Positions 29,106 to 40,494 of a DNA stretch of 64,000 nucleotides are shown one piece after another. Source of the DNA: Pseudomonas guangdongensis (lineage in GTDB: Bacteria; Pseudomonadota; Gammaproteobacteria; Pseudomonadales; Pseudomonadaceae); the NCBI RefSeq assembly GCF_900105885.1, contig NZ_LT629780.1, positions 1,922,001 through 1,986,000 of the forward strand, given 5' to 3'. A program made the translations under genes and the position numbers. Positions within the stretch are counted from its first letter, which is position 1, and each line of letters opens with the position of its first letter. The notes under the pieces are model-generated. The model made no database searches and was not told where the DNA came from. It saw only the letters and a program-made list of their open reading frames with translations.

Positions 29106-31528
29106 CGCTCCGCACCGGCACCGGCACCGGCGTCGAACGACGGGCGCCAGCGCTTGAGCAGCAGGGCGTTGCCGACCACGCTGACGCTGGACAGCGCCAT
29201 GGCGGCGCCGGCGAGCATCGGGTCGAGCAAGCCGAAGGCGGCCAGCGGCAGGCCGATCAGGTTGTAGACGAAGGCCCAGAACAGGTTCTGGCGGATCTTC
29301 GCGTAGGTGCGCCTGCCGATCTCCAGGGCCGCCGGCACCAGGCGCGGGTCGCCGCGCATCAGGGTGATGCCGGCGGCGTGCATAGCCACGTCGGTGCCGC
29401 CGCCCATGGCGATGCCGACGTCGGCGGCGGCCAGCGCCGGGGCGTCGTTGATGCCGTCGCCGACCATCGCCACCACATGACCGCCGGCCTTGAGGCGGGC
29501 CACTTCGGCGGCCTTGTCGGCCGGCAGCACCTCGGCGTGCACCGTGTCGATGCCCAGTTGCGCGGCCACGGCGGTGGCGCTGCCGCGGTTGTCACCGCTG
29601 ATCAGGTGGGTGCGCAGGTGCCGTGCGTGCAGCGCCGCGATGGCGTCGCGGGCGCCGGGCTTGAGGGTGTCGCCGAAGGCCAGCAGGCCCAGCAAGCGCG
29701 GCGCCGGGGCGCTTTCCAGCAGCCAGGACAGGGTGCGCCCCTCGGCCTCCCAGGTACGCGCCCGCTCCTCCAGCGCGCCGGCGGCCAGTCCGGCCTCGTC
29801 GAGCAGACGGCGGCTGCCGAGCTGCAGGCGCTGACCGTCCAGTTCGCCCTCGATGCCGCGCCCGGGCAGGGCGCGCAGCGCGGCGGCTTCGGCGGGGACG
29901 AGGCCGCGCTCGGCGCAGGCCTGCAGCACGGCGCGGGCCAGCGGGTGCTCGCTGCCGCGCTGCAGGGCGCCGGCCAGATGCAGCAGGCGCGCCTCGTCGC
30001 CATCGACGGCGCTCAGGTGGGCGATGCGCGGCTGGCCGGAGGTGAGGGTGCCGGTCTTGTCGAAGGCCAGGGTATCGACCTTGTGGGCGACTTCCAGGGC
30101 TTCGGCGTCCTTGATCAGGATGCCGTGGCGCGCGGCGACCCCGGTGCCGGCCATGATCGCGGTGGGGGTGGCCAGGCCGAGGGCGCAGGGGCAGGCGATC
30201 ACCAGCACGCTGACCGCGTTGAGCAGCGCTGTTTCCAGACCGGCGCCGGCCAGCAGCCAGCCGCCCAGGGTGAGCAGGGCGATCAGCAGCACGGCCGGGA
30301 CGAACACCCGGCTGACCCGGTCGACCAGCTTCTGGATCGGCGCCTTGGCGGCCTGGGCGTCCTCGACCAGTCGGATGATCCGCGCCAGCACGCTCTCGGC
30401 GCCGAGGGCGGTGGCACGCACCAGCAGACGCCCGTCGCCGTTGATCGCCCCGCCGGTGACGCGGTCGCCGGGCGCCTTGGCCACCGGCAGGCTCTCGCCG
30501 GTGATCAGCGCCTCGTCGGCCTGGCTCTGGCCCTCGACCACTTCGCCGTCGGCCGGAAAACGCTCGCCGGGCAGCACCGCCAGCAGGTCGCCGGGGCGCA
30601 GCGCGGCGACCGCCACCTCCTCCTCGACGCCGTCCCGCCAGCGCCGCGCGCGTTGCGGGCGCAGCGCTTCCAGAGCGCGGATCGCCGCGCTGGTCTGGCG
30701 CTTGGCGCGGCTTTCCAGATACTTGCCGAGCAGCACCAGGGCGATCACCACGGCGGCGGCCTCGAAGTACAGGTGCGGCATGGCGCCGGGCGGCGCCTGC
30801 CACCACAGGTAGAGGCTCAGGCCGAAGCCGGCGCTGGTGCCCAGCGCCACCAGCAGGTCCATGTTGCCGCTGCCGGCGCGCAGCGCCTGCCAGCCGGCGC
30901 GGTAGAAGCGCGCGCCGAGCACGCACTGCACCGGCGCGGCGAGGGCGAACTGCAGCCAGGCCGGCAGCATGGCATGCAGGCCGAACCAGTCGGCGAACAT
31001 TGGCACGGTCAGCGGCAGGGCCAGCAGCAGGGCAAGGGCGACCTGCCAGCGCTCGCGGCGCAGGCGGCGCTCGGCGCCGTCGTCGTCCGCCCCGTGCTCG
31101 TCCAGCGCTCGGGCGGCGTAGCCGGCCTTGACCACCGCGGCCAGCAGCGCCTGCGGGTCGACGCCGGCGAGCACCACCAGCCGCGCCCGCTCGCTGGCCA
31201 GGTTGACGGCGACCTCCAGCACGCCGGGCACCCTGGCCAGGGCGCGTTCGATGCGTCCGGCGCAACTGGCGCAGGTCATCCCCTCGATCTGTAGTTCCAG
31301 GCTCTGGCGCGGCACGTCGTAGCCGGCCCGCTCGATGGCCGCCAGCAGCGCCGGCAGGGTGTCGGCGGGCGCTTCGACGTGGGCCTTCTCGCTGGCCAGG
31401 TTGACGCTGACCGCCTGCACGCCGGGTACTTTGGCCAGGGCGCGCTCGACGCGCCCGGCGCAGCTGGCGCAGGTCATGCCGCCGACCGGCAGGTCGAACG
31501 ACGGGAGGGAAGGCGGCGAACTGCTCAT
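29102..31528 (-). CDS. copA: Copper-exporting P1B-type ATPase CopA
   Basis: Cu(I) efflux pump of the inner membrane, 808 aa. Two N-terminal heavy-metal domains carry G-M-T-C-A-S-C (Cys20/Cys23 and Cys86/Cys89). About eight membrane helices follow, with the copper-site C-P-C near residue 445, phosphorylation motif D-K-T-G-T-L-T near 490 and hinge [10 protein letters not shown] toward the end. All catalytic motifs are present. The ATG at 31528 is chosen (M-S-S-S-P-P); the frame reaches 31579, inside the operator palindrome, which argues against the longer form. Confidence 0.97.
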   Translation of the reverse strand: MSSSPPSLPSFDLPVGGMTCASCAGRVERALAKVPGVQAVSVNLASEKAHVEAPADTLPALLAAIERAGYDVPRQSLELQIEGMTCASCAGRIERALARVPGVLEVAVNLASERARLVVLAGVDPQALLAAVVKAGYAARALDEHGADDDGAERRLRRERWQVALALLLALPLTVPMFADWFGLHAMLPAWLQFALAAPVQCVLGARFYRAGWQALRAGSGNMDLLVALGTSAGFGLSLYLWWQAPPGAMPHLYFEAAAVVIALVLLGKYLESRAKRQTSAAIRALEALRPQRARRWRDGVEEEVAVAALRPGDLLAVLPGERFPADGEVVEGQSQADEALITGESLPVAKAPGDRVTGGAINGDGRLLVRATALGAESVLARIIRLVEDAQAAKAPIQKLVDRVSRVFVPAVLLIALLTLGGWLLAGAGLETALLNAVSVLVIACPCALGLATPTAIMAGTGVAARHGILIKDAEALEVAHKVDTLAFDKTGTLTSGQPRIAHLSAVDGDEARLLHLAGALQRGSEHPLARAVLQACAERGLVPAEAAALRALPGRGIEGELDGQRLQLGSRRLLDEAGLAAGALEERARTWEAEGRTLSWLLESAPAPRLLGLLAFGDTLKPGARDAIAALHARHLRTHLISGDNRGSATAVAAQLGIDTVHAEVLPADKAAEVARLKAGGHVVAMVGDGINDAPALAAADVGIAMGGGTDVAMHAAGITLMRGDPRLVPAALEIGRRTYAKIRQNLFWAFVYNLIGLPLAAFGLLDPMLAGAAMALSSVSVVGNALLLKRWRPSFDAGAGAGAER

Positions 31529-31569
31529 CGGGCGTGCTCCGGTAACGCGGGTCGGGTGGCCGAGGATCG

Positions 31570-31623
31570 GCCTTGCCACGAGGATAAGGTCAAGCGGGCT
31601 TGACCTTATCCTCGTGGCAAGGC
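31570..31623. promoter_or_regulatory. Divergent copA/copZ control palindrome (CueR-type)
   Basis: A perfect inverted repeat with 26-bp arms (31570-31595 and 31598-31623) around a 2-bp centre (GG). Each arm contains outward-reading TTGACC followed by CCTT...GGCAAGG, the MerR/CueR style. For copZ, TTGACC at 31600-31605, a 19-bp spacer and AAAACT at 31625-31630 form a MerR-type long-spacer promoter. The mirror image serves copA: TTGACC at 31593-31588, then GATCCT at 31568-31563. CueR itself is encoded at the end of the copA unit. Confidence 0.8.
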
Positions 31624-31661
31624 GAAAACTGGCCCTTCACCATCCAACGGAGCAAACGGCT

Positions 31662-31859
31662 ATGCAAGTCTTCAAGGTTCAGGGCATGTCCTGCGGTCAC
31701 TGCGTGCGGGCGGTCAGCGCCGCGCTGCTGGCGCTGGACGCCGACGCGCAGGTGGACGTCGATCTGGCCGGCGGCGAGGTGCGCGTCGAGTCGCGGCTGA
31801 GCGCCGAGCAGGTGCTGGCGGCGCTGCGCGAGGAGGGCTACGAGGCGCAGCCGGCCTGA
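31662..31859 (+). CDS. copZ: Copper chaperone CopZ-like heavy-metal domain protein
   Basis: Single HMA-domain protein of 65 aa with the metal site G-M-S-C-G-H-C (Cys11, Cys14). The fold pattern is beta-alpha-beta-beta-alpha-beta, ending E-E-G-Y-E-A. It is expected to bind Cu(I) in the cytosol and hand it to CopA or CueR. GGAG lies about 10 bp before the ATG. It is divergent from copA across the CueR-type palindrome and has no gene behind it on the same strand. Confidence 0.9.
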   Translation: MQVFKVQGMSCGHCVRAVSAALLALDADAQVDVDLAGGEVRVESRLSAEQVLAALREEGYEAQPA

Positions 31860-31866
31860 ACGGGGG

Positions 31867-32397
31867 TCAGCGGCGGCCGGCGCGCAGCAGCCGGCCTAGC
31901 TGCTCCTCCAGGCGGCGGTGCAGTTCGCGCTCGATCTGCGGCAGGTAGTCGGCGACCACCTCGCGGACGATCTGCTGCGCGGCGGCCTGCAGTTCGCGCT
32001 CGATGCGCGCCAGCGGCTCGGCGGCGGGCGCCACACTGATTTCGGCTTCGGCTTCGGCTTCGGCTTCGGCTTCGGCTTCGGCTTCGGCTTCGGCTTCGGC
32101 TTCGGCTTCGGCTTCGGCTTCGGCTTCGGCTTCGGCTTCGGCTTCGGCTTCGGCTTCGGCTCCGGCTTCGGCTTCGGCTTCGGCTTCGGGCGCGATCAGT
32201 GGTGCGGGGTGCGGCGTCAGGCGCGCTGCCGGTACGGGCGGCGGGGTGTCGAGCACCTCGCACAGCGTCGGCACTTCCAGTTCGGGCGGCGCTGATGGCT
32301 CGGGGGCGACGATCCGTTCGCGCAGCAGGGGAATCGGGGCGGGTTCGACGATGTCTTCCAGCACCGGGGGTTCGGTGCCGAGGGGCGAGACGGACAT
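31867..32397 (-). CDS. Ala-Glu-repeat protein of unknown function
   Basis: Unrecognised acidic protein of 176 aa. An N-terminal Pro/Glu-rich segment (P-P-V-L-E-D-I-V-E-P-A-P) leads to a pure Ala-Glu dipeptide run of about 25 units broken once by Gly. The conserved-looking C-terminus is amphipathic: L-A-R-I-E-R-E-L-Q-A-A-A-Q-Q-I-V-R-E-V-V-A-D-Y-L-P-Q-I-E-R-E-L. The run is encoded by a hexanucleotide array (32041-32190). It sits 14 bp downstream of holC on the same strand and converges on copZ with 7 bp between stops. The C-terminal helix could be an oligomerisation or binding element; no function is known to me. Confidence 0.75.
   Translation of the reverse strand: MSVSPLGTEPPVLEDIVEPAPIPLLRERIVAPEPSAPPELEVPTLCEVLDTPPPVPAARLTPHPAPLIAPEAEAEAEAGAEAEAEAEAEAEAEAEAEAEAEAEAEAEAEAEAEAEAEAEISVAPAAEPLARIERELQAAAQQIVREVVADYLPQIERELHRRLEEQLGRLLRAGRR
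32041..32190. repeat. TTCGGC hexanucleotide microsatellite inside a coding sequence
   Basis: Twenty perfect tandem TTCGGC units (32041-32160), one variant TCCGGC (32161-32166), three more perfect units and a final TTCGGG. On the coding (minus) strand it reads GCCGAA, giving Ala-Glu repeats. Because the unit is 6 bp, gain or loss of copies keeps the frame and only changes protein length. Confidence 0.97.
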
Positions 32398-32411
32398 GGA
32401 GGGCTCGTGAC

Positions 32412-32831
32412 TTACAGGTGCAGGTGTTGCGGAGCATAGCCGCGCTGGCGGTAGAAGCGGTAACTGTCGCGCAGCGCCTGACGGGTCTGCGGCTCCTGGT
32501 TGACCACCTCGGCGATCCGCGCGAAGCGTTCGAAGAACGCCGGCACGCGGCTGTCGAGGTTGATCAGCAGGTCTTGGACGCCGCCGGCGTCGCCGCCCCA
32601 GGCCAGCAGCAGCGGGGCGTCCGGACCGGCCTCGGCGCGCTGGTGGGGGACGAAGCTGGCGGCGGCGAACGACCACAGCCGTTCGTCGAGCGCGGCGCAT
32701 TGCTGCGCGTCGCGGCAGTTCAGGTAGACCCTGTGCCCGGCGCGCCAGGCCTTGGCCGCCAGGCGGCAGGCGTAGGTCAGGCGTGCGGCTTCGTCGGCGT
32801 CGGACAGGATGTAGAAGTCGATGCGTTTCAT
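32412..32831 (-). CDS. holC: DNA polymerase III chi subunit
   Basis: Clamp-loader accessory subunit that links the replisome to SSB, 139 aa. N-terminal M-K-R-I-D-F-Y-I-L and the R-V-Y-L-N-C-R-D segment, then V-N-Q-E-P-Q-T-R-Q-A-L-R-D-S-Y-R-F-Y-R-Q-R-G-Y, fit HolC. It lies 40 bp downstream of pepA on the same strand, the usual pepA-holC order in gammaproteobacteria. Confidence 0.93.
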   Translation of the reverse strand: MKRIDFYILSDADEAARLTYACRLAAKAWRAGHRVYLNCRDAQQCAALDERLWSFAAASFVPHQRAEAGPDAPLLLAWGGDAGGVQDLLINLDSRVPAFFERFARIAEVVNQEPQTRQALRDSYRFYRQRGYAPQHLHL

Positions 32832-32839
32832 CGGGGCGT

Positions 32840-32865
32840 GCCGGCCGGCGCGCAGGCCGGCCGGC
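32840..32865 (-). terminator. GC-rich hairpin between pepA and holC
   Basis: A 10-bp perfect stem (GCCGGCCGGC at 32840-32849 and 32856-32865) with a 6-nt loop fills most of the 40-bp gap between the pepA stop and the holC start. There is no U-tract, so it may act as an attenuator or mRNA-stability element rather than a full terminator. Confidence 0.4.
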
Positions 32866-32871
32866 GGCGGC

Positions 32872-34452
<1,581 letters not shown>

Positions 34453-34501
34453 CTAGTTTGAGCGTTGCGCACCATGCCGACAACCCTGGAGTCATCCGGT
34501 C

Positions 34502-35629
34502 TTGATTGTCTTCCGTTACCTGTCCCGCGAAGTGCTGGTGACCCTCAGTGCGGTGAGCGCCGTGCTGCTGGTGATCATCATGAGCGGTCGCTTCATCAAG
34601 TATCTGGCCCAGGCCGCCCAGGGGCTGCTCGATCCGGGCGTGCTGCTGATGATCATGGGCTTCCGCATGCCCGGCTTCCTGCAGCTGATCCTGCCGCTGG
34701 GGCTGTTCCTCGGCATCCTGCTGGCCTACGGGCGGCTGTACCTCGAGTCCGAGATGAGCGTGCTGAGCGCCGCCGGGATGAGCCCGCAGCGCCTGCTGGC
34801 CTACACCCTGGCGCCGGCGCTGCTGGTGGCGCTGCTGGTGGCTTGGCTGAGCCTGCTCCTCGCGCCTCAGGGTGTTGCGCGCGTCGAGCAGATCCTCAAC
34901 AGCCAGGAGGCGTTGACCGAGTTCGATACCCTGGTGCCCGGGCGCTTCCAGTCGATGCGCGGCGGCACCCGGGTGACCTACACCGAACGCCTGTCGGAGG
35001 ACCGCAGCGAGCTGGGCGGGGTGTTCATCTCCGAGCAGCAGCTGGCCAGCGACGGCAAGGAGCCGCGAGCCATCGCCCTGCTGGTGGCCGAGAAGGGCCG
35101 CCAGGAAATCCAGGCCGACGGCAGCCGTTACCTGATCCTCGAAAACGGCTACCGCTACGACGGCAACCCCGGCGAGGCCGACTACCGCGCGATCCAGTAC
35201 GACCGCTACGGTGTGCTGCTGCCCAAGCCCGAAGTCGGCGCCGAGGTCGGCGAGCGCGAGGCGCTGCCCACGGCGGCGCTGCTCGACAGCGACGACCTGC
35301 GCCACCGGGCCGAGTTGCAGTGGCGGCTGTCGATTCCGCTGCTGGTGTTCGTGGTCACCGTGCTGGCGGTGCCGCTGGCCCGGGTCAATCCGCGTCAGGG
35401 CCGTTTCCTCAAGCTGCTGCCGGCGATCCTCCTGTACATGGCCTACCTGGCCCTGCTGATCGCCATGCGCGGCCAGCTGGAGAAGGGCCGGCTGCCGCCG
35501 GCGCTCGGCCTGTGGTGGGTTCACGGGCTGTTTCTGGCCATCGGCCTGGTGCTGCTCTACTGGGAACCGCTGCGCCTGAAGTGGGCGGCGCGGCGTGTCG
35601 GCAAGGAGGCGCTCCATGGCCCGGCTTGA
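34502..35629 (+). CDS. lptF: LPS export permease LptF
   Basis: One of two membrane subunits of the LptB2FG ABC transporter that extracts LPS from the inner membrane; 375 aa. Six membrane helices, three at each end, flank a periplasmic beta-jellyroll domain (about residues 130-270). The start is probably TTG at 34502 (M-I-V-F-R-Y-L-S-R-E-V), the typical LptF N-terminus, with GGAG about 10 bp upstream. It overlaps lptG by 14 bp. Confidence 0.94.
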   Translation: MIVFRYLSREVLVTLSAVSAVLLVIIMSGRFIKYLAQAAQGLLDPGVLLMIMGFRMPGFLQLILPLGLFLGILLAYGRLYLESEMSVLSAAGMSPQRLLAYTLAPALLVALLVAWLSLLLAPQGVARVEQILNSQEALTEFDTLVPGRFQSMRGGTRVTYTERLSEDRSELGGVFISEQQLASDGKEPRAIALLVAEKGRQEIQADGSRYLILENGYRYDGNPGEADYRAIQYDRYGVLLPKPEVGAEVGEREALPTAALLDSDDLRHRAELQWRLSIPLLVFVVTVLAVPLARVNPRQGRFLKLLPAILLYMAYLALLIAMRGQLEKGRLPPALGLWWVHGLFLAIGLVLLYWEPLRLKWAARRVGKEALHGPA

Positions 35630-36677
35630 TCGTTACATCGGCACCAGCGTGTTCTTCGGCATCCTCGCGGTGCTGGGGATCATCGTCGGGCTGGCCCTGC
35701 TGTTCGCCTTCGTCGACGAGCTGGGCGACCTGTCCGCCGCCTACGGCGTCGCCGAGGCGGCCACCTACGTGCTGCTCAGCGCGCCGCGGCGGGTCTACGA
35801 ACTGCTGCCGATGGCGGCGCTGATCGGCTGCCTGGTCGGCCTCGGCAGCCTGGCCAGCAGCAGCGAACTGACCGTGATGCGCGCCGCCGGGGTGTCGCTG
35901 GGACGCATCGTCTGGGCGGTGATGAAGCCGATGCTGGTGCTGGTGCTGGCCGGCGTGCTGATCGGCGAGTATGTCGCGCCCTGGTCGGAGAACCTGGCGC
36001 AGAGCGGCCGCTCCCTGGCCCAGGGCGGCGGCGAGGCGCAGAGTTCCAAGCGTGGCCTGTGGCATCGCCAGGGCGAGGAGTTCATCCACGTCAACTCGGT
36101 GCAGCCGGGCGGCGTGCTCTACGGGGTGACCCGCTACCGCTTCGACGCCGAGCGCCGCCTGCTCAGCGCCAGCTTCGCCCGGCGCGCGCGCTACCAGGAC
36201 GACCACTGGCGTCTGGAAGACGTCGCCACCACCCGTTTCCACGCCGAGCGCAGCGAGGTGCTGAAGGCCGCCAGCGAGCGCTGGGAGGTGCAGCTCAGCC
36301 CGCAACTGCTCGGCACCGTGGTGCAGGAGCCCGACGCGCTGTCGCTGACCGGGCTGTGGAGTTACGCCCACTACCTGGCCGAGCAAGGCCTGAACAACGG
36401 TCGCTACTGGCTGGCGTTCTGGACCAAGGCACTGCAGCCACTGGTCACCGCGGCGCTGGTGCTGATGGCGATCTCCTTCATCTTCGGCCCGCTGCGTTCG
36501 GTGACCCTGGGGCAGCGGATCTTCACCGGCGTGCTGGTCGGTTTCGTGTTCCGCATCGCCCAGGACCTGCTCGGCCCGTCGAGCCTGGTGTTCGGCTTCT
36601 CGCCGCTGCTCGCCGTGCTGGTGCCGGCGGGCATCTGCGCCCTGGCCGGGGTCTGGCTGCTGCGCCGCGCCGGCTGA
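35616..36677 (+). CDS. lptG: LPS export permease LptG
   Basis: Partner of LptF in the LPS export ABC transporter, 353 aa. It has the same layout of three N-terminal helices, a periplasmic domain (about residues 125-255) and three C-terminal helices. N-terminal M-A-R-L-D-R-Y-I-G and later D-L-S-A-A-Y-G are typical. The ATG at 35616 lies inside the end of lptF and has AAGGAGG 7 bp upstream. A hairpin terminator follows at 36700. Confidence 0.94.
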   Translation: MARLDRYIGTSVFFGILAVLGIIVGLALLFAFVDELGDLSAAYGVAEAATYVLLSAPRRVYELLPMAALIGCLVGLGSLASSSELTVMRAAGVSLGRIVWAVMKPMLVLVLAGVLIGEYVAPWSENLAQSGRSLAQGGGEAQSSKRGLWHRQGEEFIHVNSVQPGGVLYGVTRYRFDAERRLLSASFARRARYQDDHWRLEDVATTRFHAERSEVLKAASERWEVQLSPQLLGTVVQEPDALSLTGLWSYAHYLAEQGLNNGRYWLAFWTKALQPLVTAALVLMAISFIFGPLRSVTLGQRIFTGVLVGFVFRIAQDLLGPSSLVFGFSPLLAVLVPAGICALAGVWLLRRAG

Positions 36678-36699
36678 CGGCGCCTGTCACACCCGCAAA

Positions 36700-36730
36700 C
36701 GACGAGGCCGGCAATCTGCCGGCCTCGTCG
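36700..36730. terminator. Bidirectional hairpin between lptG and RDD gene
   Basis: A perfect 14-bp stem (CGACGAGGCCGGCA and its complement) with a 3-nt loop ATC lies between the convergent lptG and RDD genes. T-tracts are short, but position and stem strength fit a shared terminator. Confidence 0.75.
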
Positions 36731-36743
36731 CATCTGGCGTCTG

Positions 36744-37238
36744 TCAGTTCTTCTTGCGCTTGGGCAACTGCACCACCACGCTTTCCGAGTAGCGGTCGTG
36801 CCAGGTCAGCCTGTCCTTGTCCCAGAGCATCCACAGGAAGCCCAGGCCGCCGAACAGCCAGGAACCGATGGCGATGAAGAAGCGCAGCAGCGCCTGCCAC
36901 AGGTCGATGGCGGTGCCGTCGCGGTTCTGGATGCGCACGCCCCACACCTGCATGCCGAGGGTCTGGCCGTTGTAGGTCCAGAACTTGGCGAAGAAGGCGA
37001 ACAGGCAGACCAGCAGCAGGCTGGCCAGCAGCGGGTCGCGATCCAGCGCGCCGCTGTCGGCCAGCGCCTGCAGCTGCTCGCTGCCGTAGATCAGGCGCAG
37101 CACGCCCTGCTGGTAGAGCAGGGTGACCACCATCAGCAGCGCCATGCACAGCAGGAAGTCGTAGAACATGGCCGCCAGGCGACGGGTCAGGCCGGCTTTG
37201 GGGAAGTCGCCCTGCGGGCGCAGCGAATGTTTGGGCAT
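36744..37238 (-). CDS. RDD-family membrane protein
   Basis: Inner-membrane protein of 164 aa of the RDD family. The family's Arg appears in L-T-R-R-L-A-A-M-F-Y-D-F near the first helix, and the Asp-containing motifs occur as R-D-G-T-A-I-D-L-W. Three or four hydrophobic helices follow. The ATG at 37238 gives M-P-K-H-S-L-R-P-Q-G-D-F-P-K-A-G-L, the usual start in Pseudomonas homologues. Function unknown, possibly transport. Confidence 0.82.
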   Translation of the reverse strand: MPKHSLRPQGDFPKAGLTRRLAAMFYDFLLCMALLMVVTLLYQQGVLRLIYGSEQLQALADSGALDRDPLLASLLLVCLFAFFAKFWTYNGQTLGMQVWGVRIQNRDGTAIDLWQALLRFFIAIGSWLFGGLGFLWMLWDKDRLTWHDRYSESVVVQLPKRKKN

Positions 37239-37438
37239 GGCGGGCTCGCTTGCGAGGGTCACGAAAGGGGAGGCCGGGAGGATAGGCGGCAAGGCGGCGC
37301 TTGCCTAGCGCGGCAGCGCTGTCCGCAGGCGCTGCACTGGCTTGCAGCGGCTGCGGTGGCGCGGGTCTGACCGTCCGGCGCGGCTGGCCGGCGGTCAGGC
37401 AGCGCACCGACGTGGCCGGGCGCTGCGCGGGACGCGGA

Positions 37439-37762
37439 TCAGCGCTCCAGGTACTGCAGCTTGTCCTTCACGCCGTCCCACTCCTCGGCATCGGCGAGGG
37501 CGTCCTTCTTCTCGGTGATGTTCGGCCAGACTTCGGCCAGATCGCGGTTCAGCTCGATGAACTCCTGCTGATCCTCGGGTACCTCGTCCTCCGAGAAGAT
37601 CGCCTGGGCCGGGCACTCGGGCTCGCACAGGGCGCAGTCGATGCATTCATCGGGATGAATGACCAGAAAGTTCGGGCCTTCGTAGAAGCAGTCCACCGGG
37701 CAGACTTCCACGCAGTCGGTGTACTTGCACTTGATGCAGTTGTCGGTAACGACGAAGGTCAT
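37439..37762 (-). CDS. fdxA: 7Fe ferredoxin FdxA
   Basis: Seven-iron ferredoxin ([3Fe-4S] plus [4Fe-4S]), 107 aa, cytoplasmic electron carrier. Cysteines at 9, 12, 17, 21, 25, 40, 43, 46 and 50 match the Azotobacter/Pseudomonas FdI pattern (C-I-K-C-K-Y-T-D-C...C-P, then [12 protein letters not shown]). The C-terminal ~50-residue extension ([11 protein letters not shown]) is family-typical. It lies 77 bp downstream of mutS on the same strand, the usual Pseudomonas order. Confidence 0.97.
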   Translation of the reverse strand: MTFVVTDNCIKCKYTDCVEVCPVDCFYEGPNFLVIHPDECIDCALCEPECPAQAIFSEDEVPEDQQEFIELNRDLAEVWPNITEKKDALADAEEWDGVKDKLQYLER

Positions 37763-37839
37763 GTTCTTTTATCTCCTCAGACGGCAGGCGCCAGCCATGG
37801 CATGGCGCGCGGGATTCTAGCAGCTTGGCATTTGCTTGG

Positions 37840-40419
37840 TTATATCTGCATTTTCCATGCATATATCAGATCCAACGCCTGGCGCGGGGTCAGTGCGTCG
37901 GGGTCGATGCGCTCGATCTGCTCGAGCAGCGGGTGCGGCTGGCTGGCGAACAGGTCGGCCTGCAGCGGTGCCGGCGCCTGGCCCGGTCGCGCGGGTGCGG
38001 CGCTGCCATCGTGGGGCAGGCTGGTTTCCTCCAGCCGGCGCAGGTGCTCGCGGGCGCGCTGGATCACCGCATCCGGCACGCCCGCGAGCTGGGCGACGGC
38101 CAGGCCGTAGCTCTGGCTGGCCGGCCCCGGCAGCACGTGGTGGAGGAACACGATGCGCTCGTGGTGCTCGGCGGCGTTGAGGTGGACGTTGGCGACCACC
38201 GGCTCGCTGTCGGGCAGCACGGTCAGCTCGAAGTAGTGGGTGGCGAACAGGGTGAAGGCGCGCAGCCGCGCCAGGTGCTCGGCCGCCGCCCAGGCCAGCG
38301 ACAGGCCGTCGAAGGTGCTGGTGCCGCGGCCCACCTCGTCCATCAGCACCAGGCTGCGCTCGCTGGCGTTGTGCAGGATGCTGGCGGTCTCGCTCATCTC
38401 CACCATGAAGGTCGAGCGCCCGCCGGCCAGGTCGTCGCTGGAGCCGATGCGGGTGAAGATGCGGTCCACCGCCGACAGCTCGCAGGCCCGTGCCGGCACG
38501 TAGCTGCCGATATGGGCGAGCAGCACGATCAGCGCGGTCTGGCGCATGTAGGTGGATTTACCGCCCATGTTCGGCCCTGTGATGATCAGCATGCGGGTGC
38601 TGTCGTCGAGGCTCACGTCGTTGGCGACGAAGGGCGTGCTGAGCACCTGCTCGACCACCGGGTGGCGGCCCTGCTCGATGCGCAGGCAGGGCTGGTCGAC
38701 GAAGCGCGGGCAGTTGAAGTCCAGGTTCAGCGCCCGCTCGGCCAGGTTGCCCAGCACGTCCAGCTCGGCCAGCGCGGCGGCGGTGTCCTGCAGCGGCGCC
38801 AGGTGCTCGATCAGTTGCTCGATCAGTTGCTCGTAGAGCAGCTTCTCGCGCGCCAGGGCGCGGCTCTTGGCCGACAGCGCCTTGTCCTCGAAGGCCTTGA
38901 GCTCGGGGGTGATGAAGCGCTCGGCGCCCTTGAGGGTCTGGCGGCGGATGTAGTCGGCCGGCGCCTGTGCGGCCTGCACCCGCGGCAGTTCGATGTAGTA
39001 GCCGTGGATGCGGTTGTAGCCGACCTTGAGGTTGGGCAGGCCGGTGCGGGTCTTCTCGCGGGTTTCCAGGTCCATCAGGTACTGGCCGGCGTTCTCGCTG
39101 AGCAGCTGCAGCTCGTCCAGCTCGGCGTCGTAGCCGCGCTTGATCACCCCGCCGTCGCGGATCACCGCCGGCGGGGTGTCGATGATCGCCCGTGCCAGCA
39201 GGTCGGCCAGCTCCGGGTAGGTGCGGATGCTGCCGGCCAGCTCCTGCAGGCGCGGCGCCTCCAGGGTGGCCAGGTGGTGCTGCAGCTCGGGCAGTGCGGC
39301 CAGCGCGTCGCGCAGGCGCGCCAGGTCGCGCGGCCGGGCGCTGCGCAGGCCGATGCGGGCGAGGATCCGCTCGACGTCGCCGATCTCCTTGAGGCGCGGC
39401 TGCAGGGGCTCGAAGCGGTAGTCGTCGAGCAGGCAGCCGATGGCCTGCTGGCGGCCCTCGATGATCCCGCGCTCGCGCAGCGGACGGTTCAGCCAGCGGC
39501 ACAGCAGGCGGCTGCCCATGGCGGTCATGCAGCGGTCGACCACGCTCTGCAGGGTGTTGTCGCGCCCGCCGGCCAGGTTGGTGTCCAGCTCCAGGTTGCG
39601 CCGGCTGGCGGCGTCGAGGATCACCGCGTCGTCGAGGCTTTCGTGGCGCAGGCTGCGGATGTGCGGCAGGGCGCCGCGCTGGGTTTCGCGCGCATACAGC
39701 AGCAGGCAGCCGGCGGCGCCGATGGCCAGGGTCAGGTTCTGGCAGCCGAAGCCGTTGAGGTCCTGGGTGGCGAACTGCTGGCACAGCGCCTTGAAACCGG
39801 TGGCGCGGTCAAAGTCCCAGGGCGCGCGGCGCCGGGCGCCGGGGCGGCGCTCGGCGGGCAGGTCCTGCGGCCAGTCGTCGGGGATCAGCAGTTCGGCCGG
39901 ATTGAGGCGTTCCAGCTCGGCCAGCAGCGACTCCCAGCCCTTGATCTCCTGCACGCTGAAGCGGCCGCTGGTGATGTCCAGCACGGCGAGGCCGAACAGC
40001 CGCTCGTCGCCGAGCAGGGCGGCCAGCAGGTTGTCGCGGCGCTCGTCGAGCAGCGCCTCGTCGCTGACCGTGCCGGGGGTGAGGATGCGCACCACCTGGC
40101 GCTCGACCGGCCCCTTGCTGGTGGCCGGATCGCCGATCTGTTCGCAGATCGCCACCGACTCGCCCAGCCTGACCAGCTTGGCGAGGTAGCCTTCGGCGGA
40201 GTGGAAGGGAATCCCGGCCATCGGGATCGGCTGGCCGGCCGACTGGCCGCGGGCGGTCAGGGTGATGTCCAGCAGCTTGGCGGCCTTCTGCGCGTCGGCG
40301 TAGAACAGCTCGTAGAAGTCGCCCATGCGGTAGAACAGCAACTGGTCGGGATGCTGCTGCTTGATTTTCAGGTACTGCTGCATCATCGGCGTGTGGGCCG
40401 AGAAATCGTGCTGGCTCAT
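37840..40419 (-). CDS. mutS: DNA mismatch repair protein MutS
   Basis: Mismatch-recognition ATPase, 859 aa. The mismatch-wedge F-Y-E is at residues 35-37 (G-D-F-Y-E-L-F), the Walker A is G-P-N-M-G-G-K-S-T, and the Walker B region is [13 protein letters not shown]. The C-terminus ends in the usual L-I-Y-A-W-K-M tail. The gene looks intact. It is divergent from pncC with 75 bp between starts. Confidence 0.98.
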   Translation of the reverse strand: MSQHDFSAHTPMMQQYLKIKQQHPDQLLFYRMGDFYELFYADAQKAAKLLDITLTARGQSAGQPIPMAGIPFHSAEGYLAKLVRLGESVAICEQIGDPATSKGPVERQVVRILTPGTVSDEALLDERRDNLLAALLGDERLFGLAVLDITSGRFSVQEIKGWESLLAELERLNPAELLIPDDWPQDLPAERRPGARRRAPWDFDRATGFKALCQQFATQDLNGFGCQNLTLAIGAAGCLLLYARETQRGALPHIRSLRHESLDDAVILDAASRRNLELDTNLAGGRDNTLQSVVDRCMTAMGSRLLCRWLNRPLRERGIIEGRQQAIGCLLDDYRFEPLQPRLKEIGDVERILARIGLRSARPRDLARLRDALAALPELQHHLATLEAPRLQELAGSIRTYPELADLLARAIIDTPPAVIRDGGVIKRGYDAELDELQLLSENAGQYLMDLETREKTRTGLPNLKVGYNRIHGYYIELPRVQAAQAPADYIRRQTLKGAERFITPELKAFEDKALSAKSRALAREKLLYEQLIEQLIEHLAPLQDTAAALAELDVLGNLAERALNLDFNCPRFVDQPCLRIEQGRHPVVEQVLSTPFVANDVSLDDSTRMLIITGPNMGGKSTYMRQTALIVLLAHIGSYVPARACELSAVDRIFTRIGSSDDLAGGRSTFMVEMSETASILHNASERSLVLMDEVGRGTSTFDGLSLAWAAAEHLARLRAFTLFATHYFELTVLPDSEPVVANVHLNAAEHHERIVFLHHVLPGPASQSYGLAVAQLAGVPDAVIQRAREHLRRLEETSLPHDGSAAPARPGQAPAPLQADLFASQPHPLLEQIERIDPDALTPRQALDLIYAWKMQI

Positions 40420-40494
40420 GAATGTCCGGCTTCAGGTCGCAAAAGTGGCTAGTGTACGGTATCGCCCGGACGGGCTTAACCCAGGAGACGAGCA

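Noticed and set aside
32041..32190. CRISPR-like or satellite array
   Set aside because: The repeats are 6 bp, directly adjacent, without spacers, and in frame within a coding sequence; it is a coding microsatellite.
37825..40452. 875-codon open frame antisense to mutS
   Set aside because: Same high-GC shadow effect; MutS on the other strand has intact motifs.
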